Positions 7,729 through 14,917 of a stretch of DNA of 35,424 nt are shown here, in pieces. Position numbers and translations under genes: made by a program. Each line of letters starts with the position of its first letter. Position 1 is the first letter of the stretch. The notes under the pieces are model-generated. The model ran no database searches. It worked only from the letters and a program-made list of their open reading frames with translations, and was not told where the DNA came from. Origin of the DNA: JTS-RE9 sp964649195 (GTDB lineage: Bacteria; Planctomycetota; Phycisphaerae; Phycisphaerales; Phycisphaeraceae); contig CAZYPK010000038.1 in the NCBI GenBank assembly GCA_964649195.1, forward strand, positions 1-35,424, given 5' to 3'.

Positions 7729-9081
7729 TCACTCCGCCAGCCGCTTGAGGATGATCGCCAGGGCGGTGGTTTCGCCTTCTTTTTTGTGGAGCATGGAGGA
7801 GTGGTTGCCGGGCACCATGATGTGATCGGTCACGCCTTCCAGTTTCGTCGAAGCGACGGGGACCGCCCCATCGCCCAGGCCCTGCGCCACCGAGGCCACC
7901 GCCGCCGCGATCCGGTCCGGTCCCCAGGCGACCTCGGCAGGCGCCTTGCCGCGCAGCTTGACCCGCATCGCCTCGATCTGCTTCTCGTTCACCGGGCTGA
8001 TCTGCGAGGCGAGGATGGTGATCTTCACCCCCGAAGGCAGCGGACGGGCGTTGAGCGATTTGAGAAACGGACTGCCGGGCAGCAGGTCATCCTTCGCCTC
8101 GCCTGAACCGTCGAAGAACGCGCCGAACAGATGGCCGTCACCGGTGAAGAGCCGGACGACCTGCTCGCGCACCTCGCCGAGCAGTTGCAGCTCGGCGGCG
8201 GCGGAGCCGTGGTTCGGCGGGCCGAGCATGATCAGGCGGTTGACCTTCGGATAATGCTCGCCGCCATCGCCCTTGCCCGCGTAGTAATCCGCATTCGTCA
8301 GCGTTTCGCGTGCCACCAGTCCGCCCATGCTGTGCGCCAGGATGGAAACATCCTTCGCCCCGGCCTGCCGCAACTCGATGAGCCGCTCCGCGAAAAATCG
8401 GGCGGATTTGGCGATGGCCTGATCGTTGGGGTAACGCAGTTCGCAGACGGTGTAGCCTTGCTTGACGAGTGCGGGTGCGATGGTGTTCCAGCACCAGCCC
8501 GGTTCATCGAGACCGTGGATGAGCACGATGGTTTTGCCTGCGTCGGCGGTGATTTTGGTTTCGCCGACGGGCGCGGGTTTGGCGTCCGGGGCGTGGAGGA
8601 ACCAGCCGATGTTTCGCTGCATCTTCGCCGCGGCCTGCGGCTCCCACGCTTCGATGAGCCGCATGATGCGACGCTGCGCCACGGCCCGCTTCTCGCGCAG
8701 CGCCAGCCGGTCCACCTGAAGCACCAGCTTCCGCGATGGGCCTTGCCCCTGAATGTCCATGCTCATGACCCCCCGCGTGGCGAAGGCGATGGTCTTCATG
8801 GTCAGCCTGCCGGTGGCGCCCGAGACATCCACGCTGGTGTCCATGAAGCCGCTCAGAAGCCGGCCATCGATGCCCACGTAATCAAGCATCGTGCCGACGA
8901 GCGCGTTGAGCGAAAGCCTGCCATCATGCAGCGGCAACTCGAAAGTCTGCACAATCTCCGCAGGCCCGGCCTCCTCGGCACCCCCGGCACCCCCGGCACC
9001 CCCGGCGAACACCGCGCCGGTCACAGATGACAGGAAGGCGACCATCATGGCCAGTGCAATCGCAAGGCGGCGATGGTTCAT
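7729..9081 (-). CDS. Secreted alpha/beta hydrolase, lipase-like
   Basis: A 450-residue protein with a signal peptide (MNHRRLAIALAMMVAFLSSVTGAVFA); an alternative Met lies 15 bases upstream at 9096. The N-terminal 150 residues are a family-unknown region. The hydrolase domain starts at about residue 180: KTIVLIHGLDEPGWCWNTIAPAL (oxyanion loop HG at 189-190), the nucleophile elbow AHSMGG with Ser251, a candidate acid Asp in DGAVPVAST and a late His in MVPGNHSSML. This is the layout of extracellular triacylglycerol lipases and esterases; substrate is not fixed. Right after the signal peptide is GGAGGAGGAEEAG, encoded by CACCCCCGG repeats (8971-9007) that resemble intergenic repeats elsewhere here. 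The gene is single; the stop is followed by the AT-rich element. Confidence 0.88.
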   Translation of the reverse strand: MNHRRLAIALAMMVAFLSSVTGAVFAGGAGGAGGAEEAGPAEIVQTFELPLHDGRLSLNALVGTMLDYVGIDGRLLSGFMDTSVDVSGATGRLTMKTIAFATRGVMSMDIQGQGPSRKLVLQVDRLALREKRAVAQRRIMRLIEAWEPQAAAKMQRNIGWFLHAPDAKPAPVGETKITADAGKTIVLIHGLDEPGWCWNTIAPALVKQGYTVCELRYPNDQAIAKSARFFAERLIELRQAGAKDVSILAHSMGGLVARETLTNADYYAGKGDGGEHYPKVNRLIMLGPPNHGSAAAELQLLGEVREQVVRLFTGDGHLFGAFFDGSGEAKDDLLPGSPFLKSLNARPLPSGVKITILASQISPVNEKQIEAMRVKLRGKAPAEVAWGPDRIAAAVASVAQGLGDGAVPVASTKLEGVTDHIMVPGNHSSMLHKKEGETTALAIILKRLAE

Positions 9082-9293
9082 TGCAAAGGTCTGCATCGGA
9101 TGGTTCCAGTGGAGAGACGGCGGGCAATCGCGTGTGACGTGCGCCGGCGCCAGGCATTGACGCATCCATGACCACCCTACCGTTGACCCCTTTTCAGGTT
9201 TCAACACGGCGCAGGCGCGCCAACCCGTGCATCCATGCAAACCTTGGCGAAGCCCGCGACAGGGGCCGACATTGCGATGTTTCTTAATCACCA

Positions 9294-9473
9294 GGGATTC
9301 CTGAATAACCTCACGCTCAAGCCGCTTGCGGCGTAGCAATCCCCTGGTTCATGGTACATCGGGGGTTATTCAGAAATCCCACTATACTAAAGGCGATTTG
9401 TCATTATATATTGGTGATTATTTATTGGGATCCCTGAATAACCTCACACCCAAGCCGCTTGCGGCTTCGCAAT
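9294..9473. repeat. Two 47-bp direct repeats bracketing an AT-rich 86-bp spacer
   Basis: 9294-9340 and 9427-9473 match at 42 of 47 positions; both begin GGGATYCCTGAATAACCTCA and contain the GCCGCTTGCGGC palindrome. In between, GGGGTTATTCAGAAATCC (9363-9379) is the inverse of the repeat start, so TGAATAACC/GGTTATTCA can form the ends of a small element. This may be the remains of an insertion sequence or a miniature derivative; no transposase is seen. The gap 9082-9417 has no other gene. Confidence 0.7.
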
Positions 9474-9654
9474 TAACCTCAACATCAGTCTTCGACCGCC
9501 TCATCGCAGCCTCCAGTTCACGCAATAACGATTCCCGGTCCATCCCCCGCACCACCCCCGCCGCAGCTTCCAACGCCCCCTCATGACACAACCCCCGGAC
9601 CAAAGCATCCTCATACGCCTCCAACGCGGCCTGCAAATCGGACCGTTGTTTCAT
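9418..9654 (-). CDS. Small hypothetical protein whose C-terminus is encoded in repeat DNA
   Basis: A 78-residue protein from the ATG at 9654; a GTG 18 bases upstream (9672) is an alternative. MKQRSDLQAALEAYEDALVRG and ESLLRELEAAMRRSK are typical amphipathic helices with regular codon use, so the first two thirds look like real coding sequence. The last 20 residues (ASGLGVRLFRDPNK) are read through the 47-bp repeat at 9427-9473. That suggests an insertion replaced the original C-terminus. I do not recognise the family; an antitoxin- or adaptor-like small helical protein is possible, but no partner toxin is next to it. Confidence 0.5.
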   Translation of the reverse strand: MKQRSDLQAALEAYEDALVRGLCHEGALEAAAGVVRGMDRESLLRELEAAMRRSKTDVEVNCEAASGLGVRLFRDPNK

Positions 9655-9839
9655 GACCACGCTTTTTCCCACAAACTGCGGAGCGGGGAACCTGAAGACA
9701 TGATAGGGGAACGGAACTTAAAAGCTGTGATCATTCCGCCTCTGCTCAAGCGGCCATCGACTCTTGCCGATGCGCCTGAAATTGAGGCGTGTCGCTTTGC
9801 CGTGTTCACGCGCTTTGGATCATCATTCCGGGCCCGCGC

Positions 9840-10466
9840 ATGACCGCACTCCCCCATCAACTCATCCGCCGGCTCACTCCGGAAGAAGAAGAACTCCACC
9901 GCAAACGCGCCGAGCTTGCCGCCCTTGAAGACCGGCTCGCCGACCGCGAACTCGAACTCTCCACCTTGCACGCCCGGCTGGAGCAGTTCCGCTCCCGCTA
10001 CATGACCGCCGTGGGCAGACGGTACGCCGAGTTGGATCGGATCGAAGCCGAGATCGCCCGGCTCATCGCCGCGAAAAACCCCGCCGACCCGCACGCCGCC
10101 GAGGAAGCAAGATTCCGCCGTCAGGCCTCCGAGGAATCCGCCCGCGAGTCGGAGGGCTTCGATCAGGAACCGTCGGTCGATCAGGGCCGCTTCACTCCCT
10201 CGGCGGAACTCAAGAATCTGTTTCGGATGATCGCCAAGGCGATGCATCCCGATCTGGCCGTCGATGAGGATGACCGCGCCCGCCGCAGTTCGGACACCGA
10301 GCCGAACCGTTTCGCGATCTCTTCAAGTTTAGCCAGACGAGAATGCCTGGCGGCAGGCATCGTCATCGTTGAACGTCGGGATCATGGGAGCATCGTATTG
10401 CGGCGCCACTCACCTCGAATGACCCGCGAAGCGAATCATGGTGAGCGATGCCGCTCTATTCGCTAA
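9840..10466 (+). CDS. J-domain protein with degraded C-terminus, probably truncated
   Basis: A 208-codon frame. Residues 10-80 are a charged coiled coil (PEEEELHRKRAELAALEDRL...). Residues 119-148 are the start of a J domain, LKNLFRMIAKAMHPDLAVDEDDRARR, with the HPD motif (136-138) that stimulates DnaK ATPase. Related planctomycete and cyanobacterial proteins continue with a helix about MAEANxAY and end soon after. Here the sequence turns into SSDTEPNRFAISSSLARRECLAAG and then Arg- and His-rich filler, and base composition drops after about 10340, where a small hairpin (10343-10360, ATGCCTG/CAGGCAT) sits. I infer that the 3' end was lost when the neighbouring low-GC DNA arrived. No strong ribosome site is visible. 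Confidence 0.6.
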   Translation: MTALPHQLIRRLTPEEEELHRKRAELAALEDRLADRELELSTLHARLEQFRSRYMTAVGRRYAELDRIEAEIARLIAAKNPADPHAAEEARFRRQASEESARESEGFDQEPSVDQGRFTPSAELKNLFRMIAKAMHPDLAVDEDDRARRSSDTEPNRFAISSSLARRECLAAGIVIVERRDHGSIVLRRHSPRMTREANHGERCRSIR

Positions 10467-10837
10467 AGAGCGATAATGGCGATGATAACCAACAATACGA
10501 TTCCAAGAACAACAAGAATTGGAATGATAAACCTCGTGTCGCCCCCCTTGATATGTATATCGATCTTGCCCGATCCCGTCTGCGCATTAATATTCTGCGT
10601 GTAGAATTTGCGGTTCGCGTCCAACTCCTTGTTCGCGTCAAGACCAACAGTGATATCATGTTCTGCCACCTGGCTTTTGCCAGCAGATCGAGCCAATTCG
10701 GTTGCAACGTCAATTTGCTGGGCCGCAAGTTTCTTTAATATCTCTTGTTGGTCTTCAACCTTCAAGCGATCAAACCCCGCTGGCAGCGTCTGTTGCGAGC
10801 TTAATCGTTGCAATCCGCGTTGTTTTTCTTCGTTCAT
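10463..10837 (-). CDS. Small tail-anchored membrane protein, last gene of the thermonuclease operon
   Basis: A 124-residue protein with a hydrophilic helical N-terminal part (RLKVEDQQEILKKLAAQQID) and a single C-terminal membrane segment (FIIPILVVLGIVLLVIIAIIAL) that ends the protein. It would sit as a tail-anchored protein with its bulk in the cytoplasm. Family unknown. The start at 10837 lies inside the end of the upstream gene (68-base overlap), which points to translational coupling. The codon use and lower GC match the two upstream genes and differ from the surrounding chromosome. Its 3' end reaches the end of the truncated J-domain gene on the other strand, with a 4-base overlap of stop regions. 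Confidence 0.75.
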   Translation of the reverse strand: MNEEKQRGLQRLSSQQTLPAGFDRLKVEDQQEILKKLAAQQIDVATELARSAGKSQVAEHDITVGLDANKELDANRKFYTQNINAQTGSGKIDIHIKGGDTRFIIPILVVLGIVLLVIIAIIAL

Positions 10838-11924
10838 ATCTTATCACTCTCTGAAAGGTCTCGACAGCAGCTATCCCTTGTGTGGCGAGAACCCCTAACC
10901 CGCCGTAAATCGCCACCAAACCAATCAATCCGCGAAGTTCTTTCTTATTCGCCGAAAACGCGAAGCCCGCTATGATGAGGACGAAGAACCCAATAACAAT
11001 ACCAATGGAACGAAAAAAACTGATCCATAAATCGGATCGCTTAAGTTTTGAAAACCGCCCAATCGCCTTCCCTCCTTTACCACGCAGTTCAATTTCACAC
11101 GTGACAGTGCCCTTTGCCTCTTGTATCGCGAGTCGTGCGTTCCCAAGATCATACCGCATAACCGCGATTCTGCCAGCACCTGCCGTCTCCTCGACCTGTG
11201 TCAAAACGGTATCGCGCGTCATTGTGCGATGGTAGTCTTCGCTGTGACGTGACACGAGACTTGGAGGTGAAATGTCAACCTTCAAATCGTTCGGAAGAAC
11301 TACGTCTTCGAATCCGAGCTTCACCACCACTTCTAACGAAGTAATTCGATACTCTAGATCGATCTCCGCATCAATGTTATCGAGATCGTTTGTAAGTACG
11401 ACAAGGTCGTCGCATATTGCCTTGTAGCATCTTCGTAGTCTATCAAGATAGGCATATCGCACAACGGAAGCGTATTCATCAATCTCTGCGGATGAATAGA
11501 TGTTCGTGACAAACCAATCGAGTTTCGGCTGCGTCTCGATTGCTTTGCGCGCGAGCGTCTCAAAGTGTGACGGCAAGGCACTCACGAGAATATCCTTTTT
11601 GCCCGCTGCACGTTCAAGAGTTTCCGTAAATGCGACTGAATATATTTGCAACAGATCAAAGAGTTCGCGCGTCGCCATAAAACGCGGGACGCATTCAAGG
11701 ATGCGAGTCTCCGTCTGTCCGGCCATACCAACGGAACCAGAACACCAACTCGAATACGTTTTATACAAGTAATTCAAAGGACCACTACCATACTTGCGGC
11801 CATAGAAGGCTGCAAATAGTCTGAAATCTTGAGGTGAAAGAGCGAAGAATTTTGCACGTATCACTTCACGTGCTTTGCTTCGGGCTAAATGGTATGAGGA
11901 GTGGTACACGGATAGGCTTCGCAC
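10770..11924 (-). CDS. Uncharacterised protein with two C-terminal membrane segments
   Basis: I do not recognise the family. The first 290 residues or so are soluble and look globular (AREVIRAKFFALSPQDFRLFAAFYGRKYG; DRLRRCYKAICDDLVVLTNDLDNIDAEIDLEYR), followed by a predicted beta-rich piece (TAGAGRIAVMRYDLGNARLAI). Two membrane segments lie near 300-325 (SIGIVIGFFVLIIAGFAF) and 332-354 (LIGLVAIYGGLGVLATQGIAA), then a basic tail. The start is uncertain. The frame stays open to an ATG at 12083, deep in the thermonuclease gene, but that part looks non-coding; a GTG at 11924, 16 bases after the thermonuclease stop, gives a 384-residue product and is preferred. GC is clearly below the neighbours. 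The operon context suggests it works with a membrane nuclease. Confidence 0.7.
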   Translation of the reverse strand: MRSLSVYHSSYHLARSKAREVIRAKFFALSPQDFRLFAAFYGRKYGSGPLNYLYKTYSSWCSGSVGMAGQTETRILECVPRFMATRELFDLLQIYSVAFTETLERAAGKKDILVSALPSHFETLARKAIETQPKLDWFVTNIYSSAEIDEYASVVRYAYLDRLRRCYKAICDDLVVLTNDLDNIDAEIDLEYRITSLEVVVKLGFEDVVLPNDLKVDISPPSLVSRHSEDYHRTMTRDTVLTQVEETAGAGRIAVMRYDLGNARLAIQEAKGTVTCEIELRGKGGKAIGRFSKLKRSDLWISFFRSIGIVIGFFVLIIAGFAFSANKKELRGLIGLVAIYGGLGVLATQGIAAVETFQRVIRYERRKTTRIATIKLATDAASGV

Positions 11925-11940
11925 AATTGTATGAATGACA

Positions 11941-12543
11941 CTATGGTTCGACTTTGTTGCGTCGCCAAGTCGAAGGAGCAATTGAACCTTCTTTACTCCA
12001 CAATCCGATGCGTCGCGACGCGGCATCGCTGTGGGCGCGAGATATCTTGTCAGAACACGGCTCGTAAGCCCATGCAAACCCATCGATTACTACTTGATGA
12101 TTGATCCACTCATCGTTGTAAAAAACCTCGGCCAAAACTCGCCCATATTTATCTCGGCGTACGTTACGGAGTGCGATTTTGTGTCCGGAAAGACGGCGAG
12201 CTAAGTAATCCTTTGCCTCAAGCCCAAACGGCTGATCCAATTCGGGAGCATCGATTCCTGCTAGCCGTACGTCCAGTGCGATCTGATCCAAACCCACGAC
12301 TACGATAGTGTCTCCATCTTTAATGCGAGTGACGAGAAAGGTCGCCGCACTCTCGATTGGGGATATTTGTTGCTCATTGTTCCTGGCTACTACCCCAGTC
12401 GTGTGTCGTATTTTCACGATCGCTAAGATGATGACACTCGCCACCGCCAATAACATGATCCAAAGGTACGTGTGCCGGAGCCCGGGCCGAGACGCCCCGT
12501 CGCGAACGTCAATTAACGTCATTTCGGATTCGTGTTTTGACAT
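11941..12543 (-). CDS. Membrane-anchored thermonuclease (staphylococcal nuclease-like)
   Basis: A 200-residue protein. One membrane anchor lies near residues 25-45 (YLWIMLLAVASVIILAIV). The nuclease domain covers about 66-195. All catalytic positions of staphylococcal nuclease are visible: KDGDT (Asp76 and Asp78), VRLAGIDAPE (Arg93, Asp98, Glu101) and DKYGRVLAEV (Arg135). Family members cut single- and double-stranded DNA and RNA with calcium. The N-terminal 24 residues would be cytoplasmic and the nuclease domain outside if the positive-inside rule holds (KIRH after the anchor makes this unsure). It is the first gene of a three-gene minus-strand set; the next begins 16 bases on. An AAGGAA lies about 16 bases before the start, longer than usual. 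Lower GC than the flanks suggests transfer. Confidence 0.9.
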   Translation of the reverse strand: MSKHESEMTLIDVRDGASRPGLRHTYLWIMLLAVASVIILAIVKIRHTTGVVARNNEQQISPIESAATFLVTRIKDGDTIVVVGLDQIALDVRLAGIDAPELDQPFGLEAKDYLARRLSGHKIALRNVRRDKYGRVLAEVFYNDEWINHQVVIDGFAWAYEPCSDKISRAHSDAASRRIGLWSKEGSIAPSTWRRNKVEP

Positions 12544-12592
12544 GGCGTTTCCGATTTTCCTTCATCTGCGTATTATCTCAGTTTCGCGCCCA

Positions 12593-12727
12593 TTAGTTTT
12601 CCGAATCCCGGCCTTCGGAATCGTCCATCGTCACGCTTTGCGCGTCCAGTAGCGTGTACACTTGGGGCGGCCGGACCGATTCGTTCAGCACCACCGTCCC
12701 GTTTTTGACGTGCCCTTCGTAGGTCAT
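12593..12727 (-). pseudogene. Remnant antitoxin, 44 codons
   Basis: The minus-strand frame begins MTYEGHVKNGTVVLNESV and ends at a TAA after 44 codons. Its first 18 residues match the start of the VapB-type antitoxin 1.2 kb away (MTYKGHIKNGTVVLDEPV) at 13 or more positions, but the remainder (RPPQVYTLLDAQSVTMDDSE) is unrelated. No toxin gene follows; the thermonuclease start comes 50 bases later on the same strand. It is best read as a decayed second copy of the antitoxin, with the C-terminal toxin-neutralising part lost. A shortened but functional DNA-binding repressor fragment is a weaker option. Confidence 0.7.
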
Positions 12728-12791
12728 GTGACGTTCCAGAAAAATGATCCTATCATAGCAAGTAGTTGCCATAGCAGGCCATTGCCGCTCG

Positions 12792-13174
12792 CTACATCGT
12801 CTGTTCTCGCAGTTTCCACTTCTTCGCCTTGCTTACCGCACCGAACGGCGTGAAGCAGACGGTGGCGGGATCGACCTTGGCGAGCACATCGGGGTCGTCC
12901 TCGAAGAAGAGATCGACGCCGTGCCGGCGGCAGACCTTCGCCTTCCAGCCGTCGATGTCGGCGAGGTCGCAGGTGTCCATTGTCCAGCAGATGAGCTTGT
13001 GGAAGTTGACGCCCCAGCCGCGCAGGTCGGCGGCGGTGGTTTCGCGGTCGTCGCGGAAGGTGATGATGATGACGCGCCCCCGGAATGGCCGGCCTTCACC
13101 AACGACTGGCTGATGAGGGCGAAGAAAGCCGAGTGGAGCGTGATCGTGTCGTCGATGTCGAACGCGACGGTCAT
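12792..13174 (-). pseudogene. HAD-superfamily phosphatase-like gene split by a frameshift
   Basis: The start MTVAFDIDDTITLHSAFFAL carries HAD motif I (DxDxT). After about 32 codons the protein-like reading moves to another frame: RVIIITFRDDRETTAADLRGW (motif II-like Thr in ITFR), then GWKAKVCRRHGVDLFFEDDPD (Lys and the acidic motif IV-like pair), ending KWKLREQTM. The change falls at a run of five C on the plus strand (13077-13081); one more base there joins both parts into a protein of about 128 residues. Small HAD proteins of this layout hydrolyse phosphate esters. Either the gene is inactive or the run was miscounted in sequencing. Confidence 0.75.
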
Positions 13175-13329
13175 GGGCGGCCCCGATCTCAATGTGGATG
13201 AACCGATCCTTATGGATCATCGGCGGATCGGCGGGAGCCGGCCATGCGGGGCATGGATGCGAAATGAATTTCCATGAGGCAACGGTTGATCGTACGGATG
13301 ATGACGATTGTGCGGGCGGTGAAGCACCG

Positions 13330-13746
13330 TCACGCCTTGTCGTGATCGTCTGTCAGCATCGCGTTGAATCCGGCCTGAACGAAATGATGATCCGTGGTGA
13401 GAGCGTCGGTCAGGCTTCTTTCGTTCATCACGACGAATGAGATGCAATCGACGAGGCTCCACGCCTTGTCCGGACGGGCGGCGTACAAGGCGGCGCCGCG
13501 GTCGAAAAGTTCCGCGCTCGCGTCCACGAACTCCACCTCCGCGCTGGCGCGCAGGGACGCAAGCAGCGTGCTGAATAATCCGCGATTCGCAGGCGCGGAA
13601 AGGAACGCGGCCAGTTCGGTCATGACCCATGCGGTCACCACGAGCCGCATCGGCTGGCCGGACAGGGCGCTTGCCCGCTGGTGTGCCGCGTCGTTGGGGG
13701 CGATCAGGGCGATGAAGTAGGACGTATCGGCAAAAACACGCTTCAT
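13330..13746 (-). CDS. PIN-domain toxin, VapC-like ribonuclease
   Basis: A 138-residue protein of normal VapC length. The four acidic residues of the PIN active site are present: Asp7 (FADTSYFIAL), Glu44 (MTELAAF), Asp100 (SLVDCISF) and Asp119 (LTTDHHF). Family members bind Mg2+ or Mn2+ and cut RNA (often tRNA or rRNA), halting growth when the antitoxin is degraded. Its ATG overlaps the antitoxin stop by 4 bases, so the pair is translationally coupled, antitoxin first. The gene appears intact, unlike several neighbours. Confidence 0.93.
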   Translation of the reverse strand: MKRVFADTSYFIALIAPNDAAHQRASALSGQPMRLVVTAWVMTELAAFLSAPANRGLFSTLLASLRASAEVEFVDASAELFDRGAALYAARPDKAWSLVDCISFVVMNERSLTDALTTDHHFVQAGFNAMLTDDHDKA

Positions 13747-13970
13747 CGCTTGGGAGTTCCGTAGATGTAGTGGTCGTGCTGAGCCGATCCGTCAGTGGGC
13801 AGGTCTTTGCCTTGACCGGCGACCTGGCGCAGCAGGTCGCTCAGTGGCACCGCAGGAGCCGGGGAAGTCGTCACTGCGACGGGTTGAATCAACACCTGGC
13901 TGCCTTCAGGCAGCGACACCGGTTCATCGAGCACCACGGTGCCGTTTTTGATGTGTCCTTTGTAGGTCAT
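13743..13970 (-). CDS. Antitoxin partner of the PIN toxin
   Basis: A 75-residue protein beginning MTYKGHIKNGTVVLDEPVSLPEGSQV, the small beta-rich fold typical of AF2212/DUF104-type and related VapB antitoxins, in which the strand-turn-strand pattern NGTVVLDEPVxLPEGxxV is diagnostic. The C-terminal half (DLLRQVAGQGKDLPTDGSAQHDHYIYG) would wrap the toxin. It lies upstream of the toxin with a 4-base overlap and is expected to neutralise it; autoregulation is likely from the family but no operator is obvious. A decayed relative lies at 12593-12727. Confidence 0.88.
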   Translation of the reverse strand: MTYKGHIKNGTVVLDEPVSLPEGSQVLIQPVAVTTSPAPAVPLSDLLRQVAGQGKDLPTDGSAQHDHYIYGTPKR

Positions 13971-14052
13971 GGTGAAAGCTCCAGAGGATTATAGCCTGCG
14001 GCAGGTTGACACCTTTGCAAATCTTAGATGCTCAGATCTGAAAGCGAGAGGC

Positions 14053-14058
14053 TATAAT
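14053..14058 (+). promoter_or_regulatory. Possible -10 element of a leaderless transcript
   Basis: A perfect TATAAT ends six bases before the ATG at 14065. Transcription starting about 7 bases downstream would begin at the start codon, so the mRNA would have little or no leader. There is no good -35 at 17 bases; a TTGACA at 14006-14011 is 41 bases away and too far. No ribosome-binding site is seen, in line with a leaderless start. Confidence 0.4.
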
Positions 14059-14064
14059 CCGAAC

Positions 14065-14364
14065 ATGGCGACATCAGACTTACAAGACACGATCGAACTG
14101 AAAATTTGGGAGCGGGCGATTGCTGCCGACGATGGCGATCTTCAGCCCGATGTCGCCAAAGCAGTGCTTGGCATCAAATTCAGCGAAGCAGACCAACTGC
14201 GAGCCCACGAGCTCGCCCGGAAAAATCAGGACGGGACGATCACTGCGGATGAAAAGTCTGAGCTAAATGCGTTTGGTCATGTGGGGCTGATCATTTCCAT
14301 TCTCTGGTCCAAGGCTCGGCGGTCGCTCAAACGAGCGGGACAATCGCACAATCCGGCGGCATGA
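14065..14364 (+). CDS. Conserved partner protein of an HNH nuclease, function unknown
   Basis: A 99-residue soluble helical protein (IELKIWERAIAADDGDLQPDVAKAVLGIKFSEADQLRAHELARK...). The layout, with a W-containing first helix, GDLxPxxAxxxL, a TADEKSELNAF helix and a closing LWSKARRSLKRAG, matches a small family I recall from cyanobacteria and planctomycetes that sits directly before an HNH gene. The stop overlaps the next ATG (ATGA at 14361-14364), so the two are coupled. The start at 14065 is chosen because upstream codons run into the promoter and a hairpin. Its role, whether an immunity-, adaptor- or antitoxin-like partner for the nuclease, is not known. Confidence 0.8.
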   Translation: MATSDLQDTIELKIWERAIAADDGDLQPDVAKAVLGIKFSEADQLRAHELARKNQDGTITADEKSELNAFGHVGLIISILWSKARRSLKRAGQSHNPAA

Positions 14365-14755
14365 ACAGAACACTTCAGAATGTCGTTCGACTCCGGGCTG
14401 AATCGCGCTGCGAATATTGTCAGCTTTCCGAAGGGGTCGCTGCGCCGGCTTTTGAAATCGACCACATCATCTCGCAGAAACACCACGGGCAAACAATCGA
14501 AGCCAATCTGGCACTCTCCTGTTTCTGGTGCAACAACGCCAAGGGTTCGGATGTGGCCGGGTATGATCCGACGACCGGCCAGCTATGCCCCTTTTTAACC
14601 CAAGAACGGATATCTGGTCAGATCATTTTGTCTGGGATGGCATCATCCTGGTGGGAATAACCGCGACCGGGCGGACTACCGTTGACATGCTCAAGATCAA
14701 CGATCCAGAGCGCGTACGACTGCGCCACATGCTGCGACTTGAAGCGGAATCGTGA
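14361..14755 (+). pseudogene. HNH endonuclease gene with a one-base frameshift
   Basis: The first 76 codons read as an HNH nuclease: RCEYCQ (first CxxC), FEIDHIISQKHHGQ (catalytic His), then NLALSCFWCNNAKGSDVAGYDP (Asn/His region and second CxxC). After GQLCP the frame ends early at 14660. In another frame the expected family C-terminus continues: FNPRTDIWSDHFVWDG, then GITATGRTTVDMLKINDPERVRLR, to a TGA at 14753-14755. The break lies at CCCC-TTTTT (14588-14596); one extra base restores a protein of about 131 residues. The nuclease core itself is complete before the break, so a shortened 99-residue protein might still fold. Sequencing error at the homopolymer is the alternative. Confidence 0.85.
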
Positions 14756-14762
14756 TCGCCGC

Positions 14763-14880
14763 TTATGCTTTAGGCATCTCATATTTCTTATCTGCGGGCA
14801 CTGCATCGAGGAGCATGGTGATGAGTTTTTCGCTGCTGATGCCGCCGGCGAGGCCTGCGTAGTTGGGGGCGAGGCGGTGT
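14763..14880 (-). pseudogene. Diverged copy of the moxR 3' end
   Basis: About 116 bases match the last 39 codons of moxR (15952-16068), with roughly 18 differences. Both end in the same KYEMPKA followed by TAA, and LAGGI and AVPAD are kept (AVPADKKYEMPKA here, AVPADRKYEMPKA in moxR). The match stops abruptly at about 14880. Most differences are synonymous, so this piece came from another functional moxR and not from decay of this one. It lies in the same orientation as moxR, with the AT-rich 14.9-15.9 kb segment in between. Confidence 0.88.
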
Positions 14881-14917
14881 AGTGTGCACACTAAGATTTA
14901 CCTGTTAAAATAAGAAT

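Noticed and set aside
11925..12083. Upstream extension of the 384-residue membrane protein to an ATG at 12083
   Set aside because: It would overlap the thermonuclease by 143 bases, and the added residues look like out-of-frame sequence.
14006..14058. TTGACA and TATAAT as one sigma-70 promoter
   Set aside because: They are 41 bases apart, far from the usual 17. Only the TATAAT is kept as a weak candidate.
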